A DNA stretch of 64,000 bases from Fervidibacter sinensis (lineage in GTDB: Bacteria; Armatimonadota; Fervidibacteria; Fervidibacterales; Fervidibacteraceae). The stretch lies in NCBI GenBank assembly GCA_032161045.1, contig JAVHTH010000008.1. One strand, given 5' to 3'. Both the position numbers and the translations under genes were made by a program. This document shows, piece after piece, positions 53,621 to 61,825 of the stretch; within the stretch, counting starts at the first letter, position 1; each line of letters begins with the position of its first letter. Under the pieces are notes generated by a model, which saw nothing but the letters and a program-made list of their open reading frames with translations, was not told where the DNA came from and did no database searches.

Positions 53621-56560
53621 ATGGTGAGGCGATGGATTTTAATGGTTGGCATTTTGAGCATCATGGCAGCATGGACAGTAGGGCAACCGAAAGTGACAGT
53701 TCAAGGGACACTCAAAGGCTATTTCCTGACACCAAAGGGGGAACTTGCCCGCCGTAGCATCACCTTGACCAGTTCTCCCGTCAATGAACCTTCAAAAGAG
53801 CAATTGCATCTGCTCTGGGCGGGCTATTACTTTGAAGGGCTCTTAGAAAGTGAGGAACCAGTCGTTGGAGTTCGCATCTTTTTAGGCGATGTGCTCATTT
53901 ACCCTCGCCGCTTTCCCAAGCCGACGACTAAAGTTGCACTTCCTGACCGGAAAATCCCTTTGTGTGTTCACCCTCGCTATGGCTTTCCTCCTGTTGTGGA
54001 AGTGGAATGGGGACAAGGACGAAGAAGTCGGATAGTAATGCAACCGATCGGCGTAAAAGTTCTTTCCCCACTGCCGCTGAAGATAGATTGGATTGACCTC
54101 ATCAGGATTGACTTGGTGCGTCGGTTTCTTGAGAGAGAAGGTGACAACTTCTTTCTCAATTGGAGAGCGAGTGGGGTAACTTTTGTGTTACAAGGTGAAG
54201 ACGATCAAGCCGTTTGGATCAATCCTCCTAAACCACCAAAGGGCACAAAGCGGTATAAAGGTCCATGCCCGTTGGATGCACACATCTATGTTGGGAAACT
54301 GCCAAAAGTGTTAGAACCCGAAGGGGATGGACTGACTACAACGGTTTTTGGTTATCCTATCGTGGTTTTAAAGTATTGCCCTAATTGGTTCGGTCTGCCT
54401 GACCACCCGTCACTCCAGGGGCGTTGCGAGTTTTCAGCACTTATGCGTATCGGCACAATTTTGCACGAAACACTTCACGCCACGATATTCCGCTTTCTCC
54501 CTCAACCTAACTATGAAGCGAAAGTCACGGTGCCTTGGCTATTAGGTGATTTTCCTCGCCTTTACACTCAAACATGGACGCTTGTTCCAGAATGGATTAT
54601 TCAGCAGAGAACAAGGTGCACAATTCAACAAACTTTTCAAAAATTCTTGGCAGTGAGAGCAGCCTTAAGGCAACAGGCAGTAGAAGCAATGGCTTACGCT
54701 GACGATCAAACCCTTAGTGAGGGATTAGCAAGTTATTTGAAGGAGTTAGCCTTGAAAAGGTTTCTTCAATCCCCTGAAGGGAAGATCTTGCGCCAATTAG
54801 ACCCTTACTTCCCGCTTCAAGAAAATTACACGCCATCCTTCTTGCGTCCAGAAGTCCGTCTTTTCGCCTGGATGGATCAATTGAATATTGACTGGCGCAA
54901 AGAAATACTCCGAAAGAAATCTTTAGCGGTGATTGATGATCTGCTGGGAAGTGTTGTGGGGAGAAAGGAATTGACCAAAGGCGAAAACTTACTCCAACAA
55001 TGGCGAGCAATCCCAGACGAGGAACTTCAAAAAGCACAAGAATGGGGATGGGAGGAATTTCGGGCTTACTTGCGGGGAGAGCGTGTGGCTTTTTGGGTGC
55101 GAGTGGATTTTGCATCAACTGACGAGTACAAAAACCGACAGATGAAGGAAATCCTTAAGAAGACGCTGAGGGAGACAGCGAAGGAATGGAATTGGGTTCT
55201 CCCGATGGAACTGGCAGAGTTCAGTATTTATCGTCCTTGCTTGATAAGCCACCGCACTTTGAATCCTCCGTTGCTGGCTGAATTCGGCTTTTTCTTACGC
55301 CCCAATGAACCCATATGGGTTCGGTGGCATGGGCACGATTTAGAACTTAAAGCGGAGGGGGTGAGTCTGTATGTTCCTAATGCTCAAATTCGGATGAGCC
55401 AGCGGTGTGTGTGGCTGAAGGGCATACTACCTGTGTCTGACGATGAGAAATCCACACAATTTAAGGAGGTGCCAAAGATGCGTAAGGCATGGATGTTATT
55501 TACACCATTAATGTTACTCATGCTTGCAAAAGTGGGATATGCTCAGCCTGAAGGGGTAACTGTCACAGCCACTATTACGGGGCTTTTCTATAACGCTTTA
55601 ACTGGGCAACAGCAATATCTAACACTGGATCTGGAAGAGCCAGCGAATAACCCGCCCGGTGACTGGCATACCATCGCAGGGGAAACTTATAAGTGGCACT
55701 TTTCTGTAACTGACACAGAAAGCCGCTTAGCAGAGTTAACCCTCTTGGACGAACAAGGGAATGTGTTGGTTCAAAAGACGGCGGAGCCGCCAACTAACAA
55801 ACTGGAGGCTATTGACGAGCGACCTGTTTCCTACTCCTGCCGTCCCGTTAAAGGTGCAGGATGGGAGATAGACATTAGACTTTTCCCACCTAAAATCCGC
55901 GTCCGAATTCGCAAAGGACACGAGGAAGTCCCTGTCCAATCTGGCAGGTTCATCGCTATTACTGTTGATTCGTCTGGAAATAGACTACCTTACACGACAG
56001 TTATCGTGGAAGGGGGCGGTGAAATTCGTGGGAGTGCTACCGATGAAAATGGGGAATGGTGGACTTATCTAACCCCTGGTGTTAACTACTCAGCAAAGGC
56101 AGGCGGAAGCGGGTTAGGCGCTCCGTCCCTTTGTTGGCGCGGTCCGTTCAAGTTCAAAGTGAGGGAACGGGAAGATTACCGTATAATCTTCATGCTTTGG
56201 AGACACTATCCTATCTTCGGCAGGATCAGTTTCACTGGAGGTCCTAGCAACCCAAACTTGGTAACAGTTAAGGCAGTAAAGGGCGACCAAACCTTGACGG
56301 GTATGGTTAGTCCAACACCCAATCCTGATGGTTACTACGAGTTTGTGATACCAGGAGGTGGCGGTGCTCCAGAGGCAGGGACTTGGACAGTCATAGTGGA
56401 ATACCCAAATGCTGAATCCATAACTCCATCATCAAAATCAGTTACTGTTCCCGCTGATTGTCCAGAGCCATCCCTTGAGCCTAAAGGAGCCCATAGTCCT
56501 GTAGATGCGGGTGTTTTCACGATTAAGTTGCGTTACCCTCGTGGTCCTGGCGGAAGTTAG
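53621..56560 (+). CDS. Secreted HExxH metallopeptidase-like protein, paralogue, joined in frame to a second secreted module
   Basis: A paralogue of the protein at 50211 with the same order of parts (numbered from GTG 53612; ATG 53621 has AGGTGA upstream). They are a signal peptide (WILMVGILSIMAAWTVG), a VTVQGTLKGYFLTPKG domain, a zinc site H285-E-x2-H289 (ILHETLHATIF) and Glu370 in SEGLASY. At residue 623 a second start, MRKAWMLFTPLMLLMLA, is followed by a related VTVTATITGLFYNALTG domain and beta-sandwich segments (IKLRYPRGPGGS at the end). The Shine-Dalgarno for the internal start is a perfect TAAGGAGGTG. Sequence divergence from the first copy is large, so the duplication is old, yet zinc ligands and the stop-less junction are kept. 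Confidence 0.75.
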   Translation: MVRRWILMVGILSIMAAWTVGQPKVTVQGTLKGYFLTPKGELARRSITLTSSPVNEPSKEQLHLLWAGYYFEGLLESEEPVVGVRIFLGDVLIYPRRFPKPTTKVALPDRKIPLCVHPRYGFPPVVEVEWGQGRRSRIVMQPIGVKVLSPLPLKIDWIDLIRIDLVRRFLEREGDNFFLNWRASGVTFVLQGEDDQAVWINPPKPPKGTKRYKGPCPLDAHIYVGKLPKVLEPEGDGLTTTVFGYPIVVLKYCPNWFGLPDHPSLQGRCEFSALMRIGTILHETLHATIFRFLPQPNYEAKVTVPWLLGDFPRLYTQTWTLVPEWIIQQRTRCTIQQTFQKFLAVRAALRQQAVEAMAYADDQTLSEGLASYLKELALKRFLQSPEGKILRQLDPYFPLQENYTPSFLRPEVRLFAWMDQLNIDWRKEILRKKSLAVIDDLLGSVVGRKELTKGENLLQQWRAIPDEELQKAQEWGWEEFRAYLRGERVAFWVRVDFASTDEYKNRQMKEILKKTLRETAKEWNWVLPMELAEFSIYRPCLISHRTLNPPLLAEFGFFLRPNEPIWVRWHGHDLELKAEGVSLYVPNAQIRMSQRCVWLKGILPVSDDEKSTQFKEVPKMRKAWMLFTPLMLLMLAKVGYAQPEGVTVTATITGLFYNALTGQQQYLTLDLEEPANNPPGDWHTIAGETYKWHFSVTDTESRLAELTLLDEQGNVLVQKTAEPPTNKLEAIDERPVSYSCRPVKGAGWEIDIRLFPPKIRVRIRKGHEEVPVQSGRFIAITVDSSGNRLPYTTVIVEGGGEIRGSATDENGEWWTYLTPGVNYSAKAGGSGLGAPSLCWRGPFKFKVREREDYRIIFMLWRHYPIFGRISFTGGPSNPNLVTVKAVKGDQTLTGMVSPTPNPDGYYEFVIPGGGGAPEAGTWTVIVEYPNAESITPSSKSVTVPADCPEPSLEPKGAHSPVDAGVFTIKLRYPRGPGGS
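55478..56560 (+). CDS. Internal reading: secreted beta-domain protein
   Basis: ATG 55478 is in frame inside the larger reading, 7 bp after TAAGGAGGTG, one of the best Shine-Dalgarno sequences in the window, and starts a clear signal peptide ending near GYAQ. The 360-residue product has a VTVTATITGLFYNALTG domain and a carboxypeptidase-regulatory-like beta domain (RLPYTTVIVEGGGEIRGSAT, DENGEWWTYLTPG). Independent translation seems more likely here than for the first copy. Confidence 0.55.
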   Translation: MRKAWMLFTPLMLLMLAKVGYAQPEGVTVTATITGLFYNALTGQQQYLTLDLEEPANNPPGDWHTIAGETYKWHFSVTDTESRLAELTLLDEQGNVLVQKTAEPPTNKLEAIDERPVSYSCRPVKGAGWEIDIRLFPPKIRVRIRKGHEEVPVQSGRFIAITVDSSGNRLPYTTVIVEGGGEIRGSATDENGEWWTYLTPGVNYSAKAGGSGLGAPSLCWRGPFKFKVREREDYRIIFMLWRHYPIFGRISFTGGPSNPNLVTVKAVKGDQTLTGMVSPTPNPDGYYEFVIPGGGGAPEAGTWTVIVEYPNAESITPSSKSVTVPADCPEPSLEPKGAHSPVDAGVFTIKLRYPRGPGGS

Positions 56561-56579
56561 TTTTAGGCACCGCTAACAG

Positions 56580-56604
56580 GCAGGGCAGGAACTACCTGTC
56601 CCGC
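56580..56604. terminator. Hairpin after the second metallopeptidase-like gene
   Basis: GCAGGGCAGG and CCTGTCCCGC form an imperfect 10-position stem with a 5-nt loop in the convergent gap. It corresponds to the hairpin at 53303. Confidence 0.5.
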
Positions 56605-56608
56605 TCCC

Positions 56609-59600
56609 TTATCGTAACCGATAGCCAAATACCCTCGCCCTCGTCTGAAAAATCACTTCGCTGTCGCGTTGGATGAAGGGCACATTCCCAATGACTTCGC
56701 CACTTTCATCTATTGCTTCAACGGCGGAGATGCGCTTCATCTCTCCCAGAAATTTTTGCAATCGCAAGGTAACAATGAATGGCTCATGGTCAGGCAGTGG
56801 GGTAAGCGTCAGCGTCTTTCGGTCAAAGCGAAATGCCCCATCAGTGACAGCGAAGCCGAAGTCAACAGGTTTGCCTTGTATGTTCCAACGCTTAAGCCAT
56901 TCGGGCATTTTTGTCAAGTTCGGGTTGAGTTCCAACTTTGAGCCTGTGATGTTGTTGCCTTCGCCTTCAAGCACCAAGTCGCCAGTAACTAACCGAAGCG
57001 TGTCGTCAACATCGCCCATTAGCCTCAACCGATAGCCTGTTTTCGGGTTCCACAAACCAATCCGAACTCCGTATCTGTCAGCACCCCATTGCTGTGGCAC
57101 AGTCACCACAGTCTTCGTGACAATTTCGCCCTGCCATTGCGTGGTCGGAATATCGGGAGCGTGGTCACCTTGAAAGGCGATTTGTTCGCCTCGCTGCGAT
57201 TTCGGGTTAGTGAAGTGGATGAATACATGGTGCGGTTCTTCAGTCGGTTTGTCCGCTTTCCACCGCAAAGTCAACTCAAACCTTCTGTTGCTAAGCCAAC
57301 GAACTTCAACGCCAACCAATTGAATTGGTGTCCATCCGAACAGAACTTTCGTGCGGGCATTGCAGTAGGCATAGCGTTCTGAAAGCGCCCACTCGGCAAT
57401 GACGCTTGAACCATCAGTTGTCGGCAATTTTTCAATCGCTGCTCGGACATTGCCAACTTGAGCATAGAAACCGAATGACGGAAGCGTTCTGCCAACAATA
57501 TGCCAATCCTGTTCGCTGCGATTGACCCAAACGGTTGCAAGTGTTGGGACGCGGGACGAGGGACGCGGGGCGAGTTGCCAAAGGACAATTTGGCGATGAA
57601 TGTCGCCATCGGCAAAATCAACTGAAGCCATTTGAGCCAAAGCCAACGCTCGTCCAAGTTCAGCAAGCAGCCAATACTTGCGAACAACCTGTGCACCGAA
57701 AGGTTCGCTGACCATTGCGGGATGTCCTGTTAAAACTTCGGTGCAAATGTAATCGTCGCTGTAGATGCCAGCAACCTCGTAAGGCAAGCCACCTTGGTAG
57801 CGGTTGGAGTAGCCCGCACCGTGCAAAGCAAATTTGTGGTGATGGGCGAAATCAAACCAAGGAATTCGCTCGGCGTCTTCGCATTGAACTCTCCAAACCG
57901 ACCATTGTCCCGGTGGTGCTTTCGGGTCAACACGCAGATGGTTAGTCGTCGCACCGTCAAGCCAACCGATGAGCCAATCACAACCACTTTCGCTTGTCTG
58001 TGGTGCTCCGCCCAAAATGTTGCGGATGAAATTGAAGGCTTCACCCCATCGTTTTTGCGTCTCAAGAATGCTGTGGAATTCGCCGTCTTCGGTCCACCAA
58101 TCAAACATGCCGATGCTGCTGAACACATCAACGAAGTAAGCCGTCGGCTTAATGTGCTTTGCGATGAGTTTCAAATTGCGTTCCATGAACGGAAAGAAAG
58201 CGTCGGGACGCCAGCGATAGGATTGCGCTTGACGCCATTCGTTAAACCAAGCACGAACTGGGTTGCCATCGGGCGTAAAGCAAATGTGCCGATAGGAGTA
58301 ACCTTCGGCATCTGGATAAAAGTCAATGTAATTGTCATGCGGTGCGAACAAGACGCCGAAACGGTTGCAAACTTCCACCATCTTGACAAAATCTTCCAAA
58401 GTGCCGAACTGCGGGTTTGGCGGGAAGATATCGGGAAGCCTGTAATCGTAGCCCCACCGCTGCCAGTTGTGGTAGATGACAAGGGCATCGGTGCAGCCAT
58501 ATTTGAAGGCTTTTTCAAGTTGCTCAGCAACCCATGCGTAACGCCAACCACCCCAAAGGTCAAAGACAAATCGTCCCGCTAATTTCGCCAAAGTCGGCGC
58601 TGGCTTGTAAGGGTCAATTTCTCGGTAGCGATTCGCTGCTTGCCAGACATTGTTGGAACTTGTCGCAATGGTGAAAGTTACATCCATGTGAGCGTGGATG
58701 CTATAGTGGCGCGTTGCAGGTTGGCATTCAAAGAAATCGGGCGGATTATCAACTCCGACAACCGCACTGATACCGTTAGCAAAATCAATGCCTGCGTGGC
58801 GGGTTGAAAGGAAGTGACCATCGGCATACAATCGGAAGGTTCTCGGACGAACAATGACATTGCCGTGACCAATGTAAATTCGTTCTGCTTGTTCGCTCCA
58901 CGAACGCAGTGAACAATCGGTAATGCGCAAAGGTTGGTGTTTGTCTTGCGGCGCGGTTGTGCTCAATTGCCAACGAACTTTAAGCGTTCCGCCTTCCGAC
59001 CAAGCGAGCATCGTGAGCGTGTAAGGGACACCGTTGCGTTCCATTCGGTGCGTCGCAATTAAACGGTTGCCTTCAACTTTTTCGCTTCTGCTCAGAAGCA
59101 CCGATGGGCTTCTCCAATCGCTCAAGTTGTCGCCCAAAACTCGGACATCAAAGCCGTCAAAGAACAACTCGCGATCAGCGAACACGATTGTGCCCAACGC
59201 ATCCCACCAACCGTTTTGTGAAGGCTGTTGGAGTGCGTAAGCGAAAAACTCGCCATCGTGTAGGACAACCCAAACTGCAGGTTGAGTGCCAACGGGCTTG
59301 ACAAAAAGCGAGAGCGGTTTTTGCTTCGGTGAAACTTTGATACGCTTGAGTAACTGCATCGCTATCTCATTGGCTCGTTTGAATTCATCGGTGGTTTGGG
59401 CAATTGGTGCGATAAGTTGGAGCGCAATCAATTGCTTGCGGGTTTGAAAGTCTTTGGGCAATAGTCCCCACTTTTCCGCAACTTGAACCATTTGCCATCG
59501 GACGAGTGCCATTAATCGCAATCGTTCATCCACTTTTGCTTCAGCGCGTTCCGTAAGCGGGACTCGCCCCGCAATCAAGTAAGGCTCACCGATGAAAGCC

Positions 59601-61363
59601 GTGTCGCAAGTTGTATCGTTCTTCGGTCCGGGGTGAACTTCAATCCGCAAGACAATTTGCTGACCTGCAAATTGGCTCAAATCAACCCTTGCAGGAACCC
59701 AAACCTTGCTGTCAGAGTGATGCTCATAAAGCAACTGCCATCCGTCATCGCCATCCTTTGTCGGAGCACCACCACCGTCAAAAGCGATGAGGTGGCATAA
59801 TGGTTGCGAGAGGTGATTTACTGTGGCGAGAAGAAAATCACCGTCACTGAATAGGGACGATTTGCTTGCTGAACTTGACCGACGAGTGGAAGCGCTTAAA
59901 AAAGGCGAAATTTCCGAGAAGGAGTTCGCTGAGTGGTGGTGGTCACGGTTAGGCATCAAAGGCAAAGGCGTCTTAGAAAGTTTTCTGAAGCGAAGGGAGT
60001 TGGCAAGAGGATGGTGGCGAAATTCAAAACACAAGAAAAAGTCGTCGTGAACGCTTCTGTGTTTTTGGCGGCAGTTTTGCTGGATGAACCAATGGACATC
60101 CGCTTGCCAGCAACAATCATGGTTGCCCGCGTTAACACAGGTTCTATAGAAGCACACATTCCTGACAGGTTTGAGGACGAAGTTTTTGGAGGTTTGGTTG
60201 AAGCCTTCACTAAAGGGCGACCACTGACTACGACTTTTGACTCCGTTGTCATCGCCTTGCAGCACTTTATGACCATTGCCTCCGTTCATCATCGTGGCGT
60301 TGACTGGCAGGCACAAGAAGTTTTGAGAACGGCGCTTCGTTGGCGAGTTAGTTACTACGATGCCATTTACTTGACAATTGCTCAGAAGGTCGGGGCAACT
60401 TATTGGACTGCTGACAAAAAATTGCTCAGGTTTTTGCAAAGGCAAAAGTTTGTGGATTTGCCGCGATTGGATTGGATTGGGAATTACCGATGAGTTGCCT
60501 CTCACTGCCAAATCACGCCCGGTTTGTTTCCTCTCCGTTTTTGCGCTTTTTTGTTTCCTTTCGTTCATCGGCTTCACCCAAACCCTCACAGTCACGCCAT
60601 CGCTTGGTGGTTCTCTTTGCGGGTCATGGTCACGGATTGCGAAAGCGAAGTCAAAGAAAATTAGTTTCGTTTTCGGCAATGCAATTTCCCAATCAACAAA
60701 AATTGTGCCCGCACCTTTACGCCAAGGTGGATGAATTGCAATTGAGTCCTTCGTTCCGCCCCGGTCAACTCGTTGCAAGGTTGCATGAGCGCCAGTTGCT
60801 TCATCTGTTCCCCACCAACCGCGAGGCATTGTTTGCATCGGCTGACCGAAAACTTGGAACGAAACTTGGTGGTTGCCCTGCTGCCAAAGGGGAACGCTTC
60901 CTCGCTCTGGCAAGCGCACAACGGTTTCTTTTGGCAGTTTAGGTTCGCGCGGTGCTCTCACCTCAACGACCAAAACCGCATGAGCCATTCTCTCGTCCCG
61001 CGTCCCCCGCCCCCCGTCCCATTCTGCGAACGCATGAATCGGATAATGGGCATTGTGAGTTCCCTTCCCAGCGACGACCGAAAACTCCAACACTTTTTCA
61101 CTTTTCGGTGGCAGTTCAAAACTTTGCGGGTTAGCGCTCGTGACTTTCCAACGGTCAATGACTTTCAGCCTAACTTTACCTTTCAGGGTTTGAGTTCCTG
61201 CATTGTCAAGGTGAATTCGGACTTGGATCGGGGTTTCCAACTGGGTCACAATTTGCGGGGCATCAATGCGCATTGTGAAGTCGCCGACTTTGGCGATCGG
61301 TGGGTCAAAGGCTGCTACCATGCTGCCCATAAGCATCACTCCCATCAAAATCCAACCTCTCAT
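56609..61363 (-). CDS. Large secreted glycoside-hydrolase-like protein with an antisense-derived insert
   Basis: A 1584-residue reading. A signal peptide (RGWILMGVMLMGSMVAA) is followed by an immunoglobulin-like N-terminal region. In the second half comes a TIM-barrel-like domain with LAGRFVFDLWGGWRYAWVAE, HNWQRWGYDYRLPD, FVDVFSSIGMFDWWTEDG and other tryptophan- and acid-rich motifs, reminiscent of GH101/GH129 or DUF5696 proteins; assignment is tentative. A beta-sandwich tail ends in YRLR. About 240 residues (roughly antisense of 59800-60550) are low-complexity and unlike the rest because the DNA there encodes a VapBC-like pair on the other strand. Without them, VTVRVWVK would join FDGGGAPTKDGDDGWQLLYE naturally. 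No stop interrupts the frame. ATG 61363 lies 1 bp past the ruvX stop with GGTGAG upstream. Confidence 0.65.
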   Translation of the reverse strand: MRGWILMGVMLMGSMVAAFDPPIAKVGDFTMRIDAPQIVTQLETPIQVRIHLDNAGTQTLKGKVRLKVIDRWKVTSANPQSFELPPKSEKVLEFSVVAGKGTHNAHYPIHAFAEWDGGRGTRDERMAHAVLVVEVRAPREPKLPKETVVRLPERGSVPLWQQGNHQVSFQVFGQPMQTMPRGWWGTDEATGAHATLQRVDRGGTKDSIAIHPPWRKGAGTIFVDWEIALPKTKLIFFDFAFAIRDHDPQREPPSDGVTVRVWVKPMNERKQKSAKTERKQTGRDLAVRGNSSVIPNPIQSRQIHKLLPLQKPEQFFVSSPISCPDLLSNCQVNGIVVTNSPTKRRSQNFLCLPVNATMMNGGNGHKVLQGDDNGVKSRSQWSPFSEGFNQTSKNFVLKPVRNVCFYRTCVNAGNHDCCWQADVHWFIQQNCRQKHRSVHDDFFLCFEFRHHPLANSLRFRKLSKTPLPLMPNRDHHHSANSFSEISPFLSASTRRSSSASKSSLFSDGDFLLATVNHLSQPLCHLIAFDGGGAPTKDGDDGWQLLYEHHSDSKVWVPARVDLSQFAGQQIVLRIEVHPGPKNDTTCDTAFIGEPYLIAGRVPLTERAEAKVDERLRLMALVRWQMVQVAEKWGLLPKDFQTRKQLIALQLIAPIAQTTDEFKRANEIAMQLLKRIKVSPKQKPLSLFVKPVGTQPAVWVVLHDGEFFAYALQQPSQNGWWDALGTIVFADRELFFDGFDVRVLGDNLSDWRSPSVLLSRSEKVEGNRLIATHRMERNGVPYTLTMLAWSEGGTLKVRWQLSTTAPQDKHQPLRITDCSLRSWSEQAERIYIGHGNVIVRPRTFRLYADGHFLSTRHAGIDFANGISAVVGVDNPPDFFECQPATRHYSIHAHMDVTFTIATSSNNVWQAANRYREIDPYKPAPTLAKLAGRFVFDLWGGWRYAWVAEQLEKAFKYGCTDALVIYHNWQRWGYDYRLPDIFPPNPQFGTLEDFVKMVEVCNRFGVLFAPHDNYIDFYPDAEGYSYRHICFTPDGNPVRAWFNEWRQAQSYRWRPDAFFPFMERNLKLIAKHIKPTAYFVDVFSSIGMFDWWTEDGEFHSILETQKRWGEAFNFIRNILGGAPQTSESGCDWLIGWLDGATTNHLRVDPKAPPGQWSVWRVQCEDAERIPWFDFAHHHKFALHGAGYSNRYQGGLPYEVAGIYSDDYICTEVLTGHPAMVSEPFGAQVVRKYWLLAELGRALALAQMASVDFADGDIHRQIVLWQLAPRPSSRVPTLATVWVNRSEQDWHIVGRTLPSFGFYAQVGNVRAAIEKLPTTDGSSVIAEWALSERYAYCNARTKVLFGWTPIQLVGVEVRWLSNRRFELTLRWKADKPTEEPHHVFIHFTNPKSQRGEQIAFQGDHAPDIPTTQWQGEIVTKTVVTVPQQWGADRYGVRIGLWNPKTGYRLRLMGDVDDTLRLVTGDLVLEGEGNNITGSKLELNPNLTKMPEWLKRWNIQGKPVDFGFAVTDGAFRFDRKTLTLTPLPDHEPFIVTLRLQKFLGEMKRISAVEAIDESGEVIGNVPFIQRDSEVIFQTRARVFGYRLR
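59823..60050 (+). CDS. VapB-like antitoxin candidate
   Basis: A 75-residue basic/acidic helical protein (SPSLNRDDLLAELDRRVEAL, KKGEISEKEFAEWWWSRLG). The start is GTG 59823 with GAGAGGTGA upstream. It overlaps the PIN-domain gene by about 40 bp, the usual organisation of VapBC pairs, but the sequence does not show an obvious known DNA-binding fold. Its DNA is antisense to the glycosidase-like gene. Confidence 0.55.
   Translation: MARRKSPSLNRDDLLAELDRRVEALKKGEISEKEFAEWWWSRLGIKGKGVLESFLKRRELARGWWRNSKHKKKSS
60011..60493 (+). CDS. VapC-like PIN-domain toxin
   Basis: A 160-residue PIN-domain protein, a class of RNases that cut tRNA or rRNA. The first motif is VVVNASVFLAAVLL, where the usual Asp is Asn; the central acidic region has EDEVFGGLVEAF, and the end has YYDAIYLTIAQKVGATYWTA with DKKLLRFLQ. 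ATG 60011 lies inside the antitoxin gene. The Asp to Asn change at the first metal-binding position suggests weak or lost nuclease activity. The pair appears to be inserted in the leftward glycosidase-like gene. Confidence 0.75.
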   Translation: MVAKFKTQEKVVVNASVFLAAVLLDEPMDIRLPATIMVARVNTGSIEAHIPDRFEDEVFGGLVEAFTKGRPLTTTFDSVVIALQHFMTIASVHHRGVDWQAQEVLRTALRWRVSYYDAIYLTIAQKVGATYWTADKKLLRFLQRQKFVDLPRLDWIGNYR

Positions 61364-61364
61364 T

Positions 61365-61802
61365 TCACTCACCGCCTTTTCCGCTTGCAAGCCTTTGGGC
61401 TTCCAGATAACTTTGCAACAGCACGACCGCAGCAAGTTTGTCACGAACTTGCTTGCGTTTCCGTCTTGACAAATCCGCTTCAAGCAAAACCTGTTCGGCG
61501 ATTCGGGTTGTGAAACGCTCGTCAAATAGCACGACAGCCAATTTCGTTTTGCGTTGCAATTTTTGGGCAAAAGAACGAACGCGTTGTTCCATTTCACCCT
61601 GCTTTGCGTCCGTCCGAACTGGCAACCCAATGACGATTTTCTCAACGCGATACCTTTGTGCCAGTTGAACGATTTGAGCAATGGCTTCGTCGTCACTGCT
61701 TCGGAGCAAAGTTGCCAACGGCGAAGCAGTGATCTGGAGTTCATCGCTTATGGCTACGCCGATTCGCTTTTCGCCGTAATCAACTGCAAGGACGCGCCCC
61801 AA
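61365..61802 (-). CDS. ruvX: YqgF/RuvX family RNase H-like protein
   Basis: A 145-residue YqgF, the putative Holliday junction resolvase or pre-16S rRNA nuclease. Motifs are LAVDYGEKRIGVAISDE (with the catalytic Asp), EKIVIGLPVRTD and LFDERFTTRIAEQVL, followed by DKLAAVVLLQSYLE. TTG 61802, 6 bp after GAGGTGA, is chosen; the frame is open 29 codons further, but those codons are translated repeat DNA (CTPTCLHAHAQ). The glycosidase-like gene starts 1 bp after its stop, so the two are co-transcribed. Confidence 0.92.
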   Translation of the reverse strand: MGRVLAVDYGEKRIGVAISDELQITASPLATLLRSSDDEAIAQIVQLAQRYRVEKIVIGLPVRTDAKQGEMEQRVRSFAQKLQRKTKLAVVLFDERFTTRIAEQVLLEADLSRRKRKQVRDKLAAVVLLQSYLEAQRLASGKGGE

Positions 61803-61825
61803 TTTTGTCACCTCGTCTTGCGCGT

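Noticed and set aside
57794..58582. Rightward open frame of 262 codons over the glycosidase-like gene
   Set aside because: Unlike the VapBC-like pair it has no recognisable domain or ribosome site, and the leftward reading there carries clear enzyme-like motifs.
61364..61744. Longer N-terminus for the glycosidase-like gene
   Set aside because: The extension overlaps ruvX in another frame; a Met with a ribosome site directly before a signal peptide lies at 61363.
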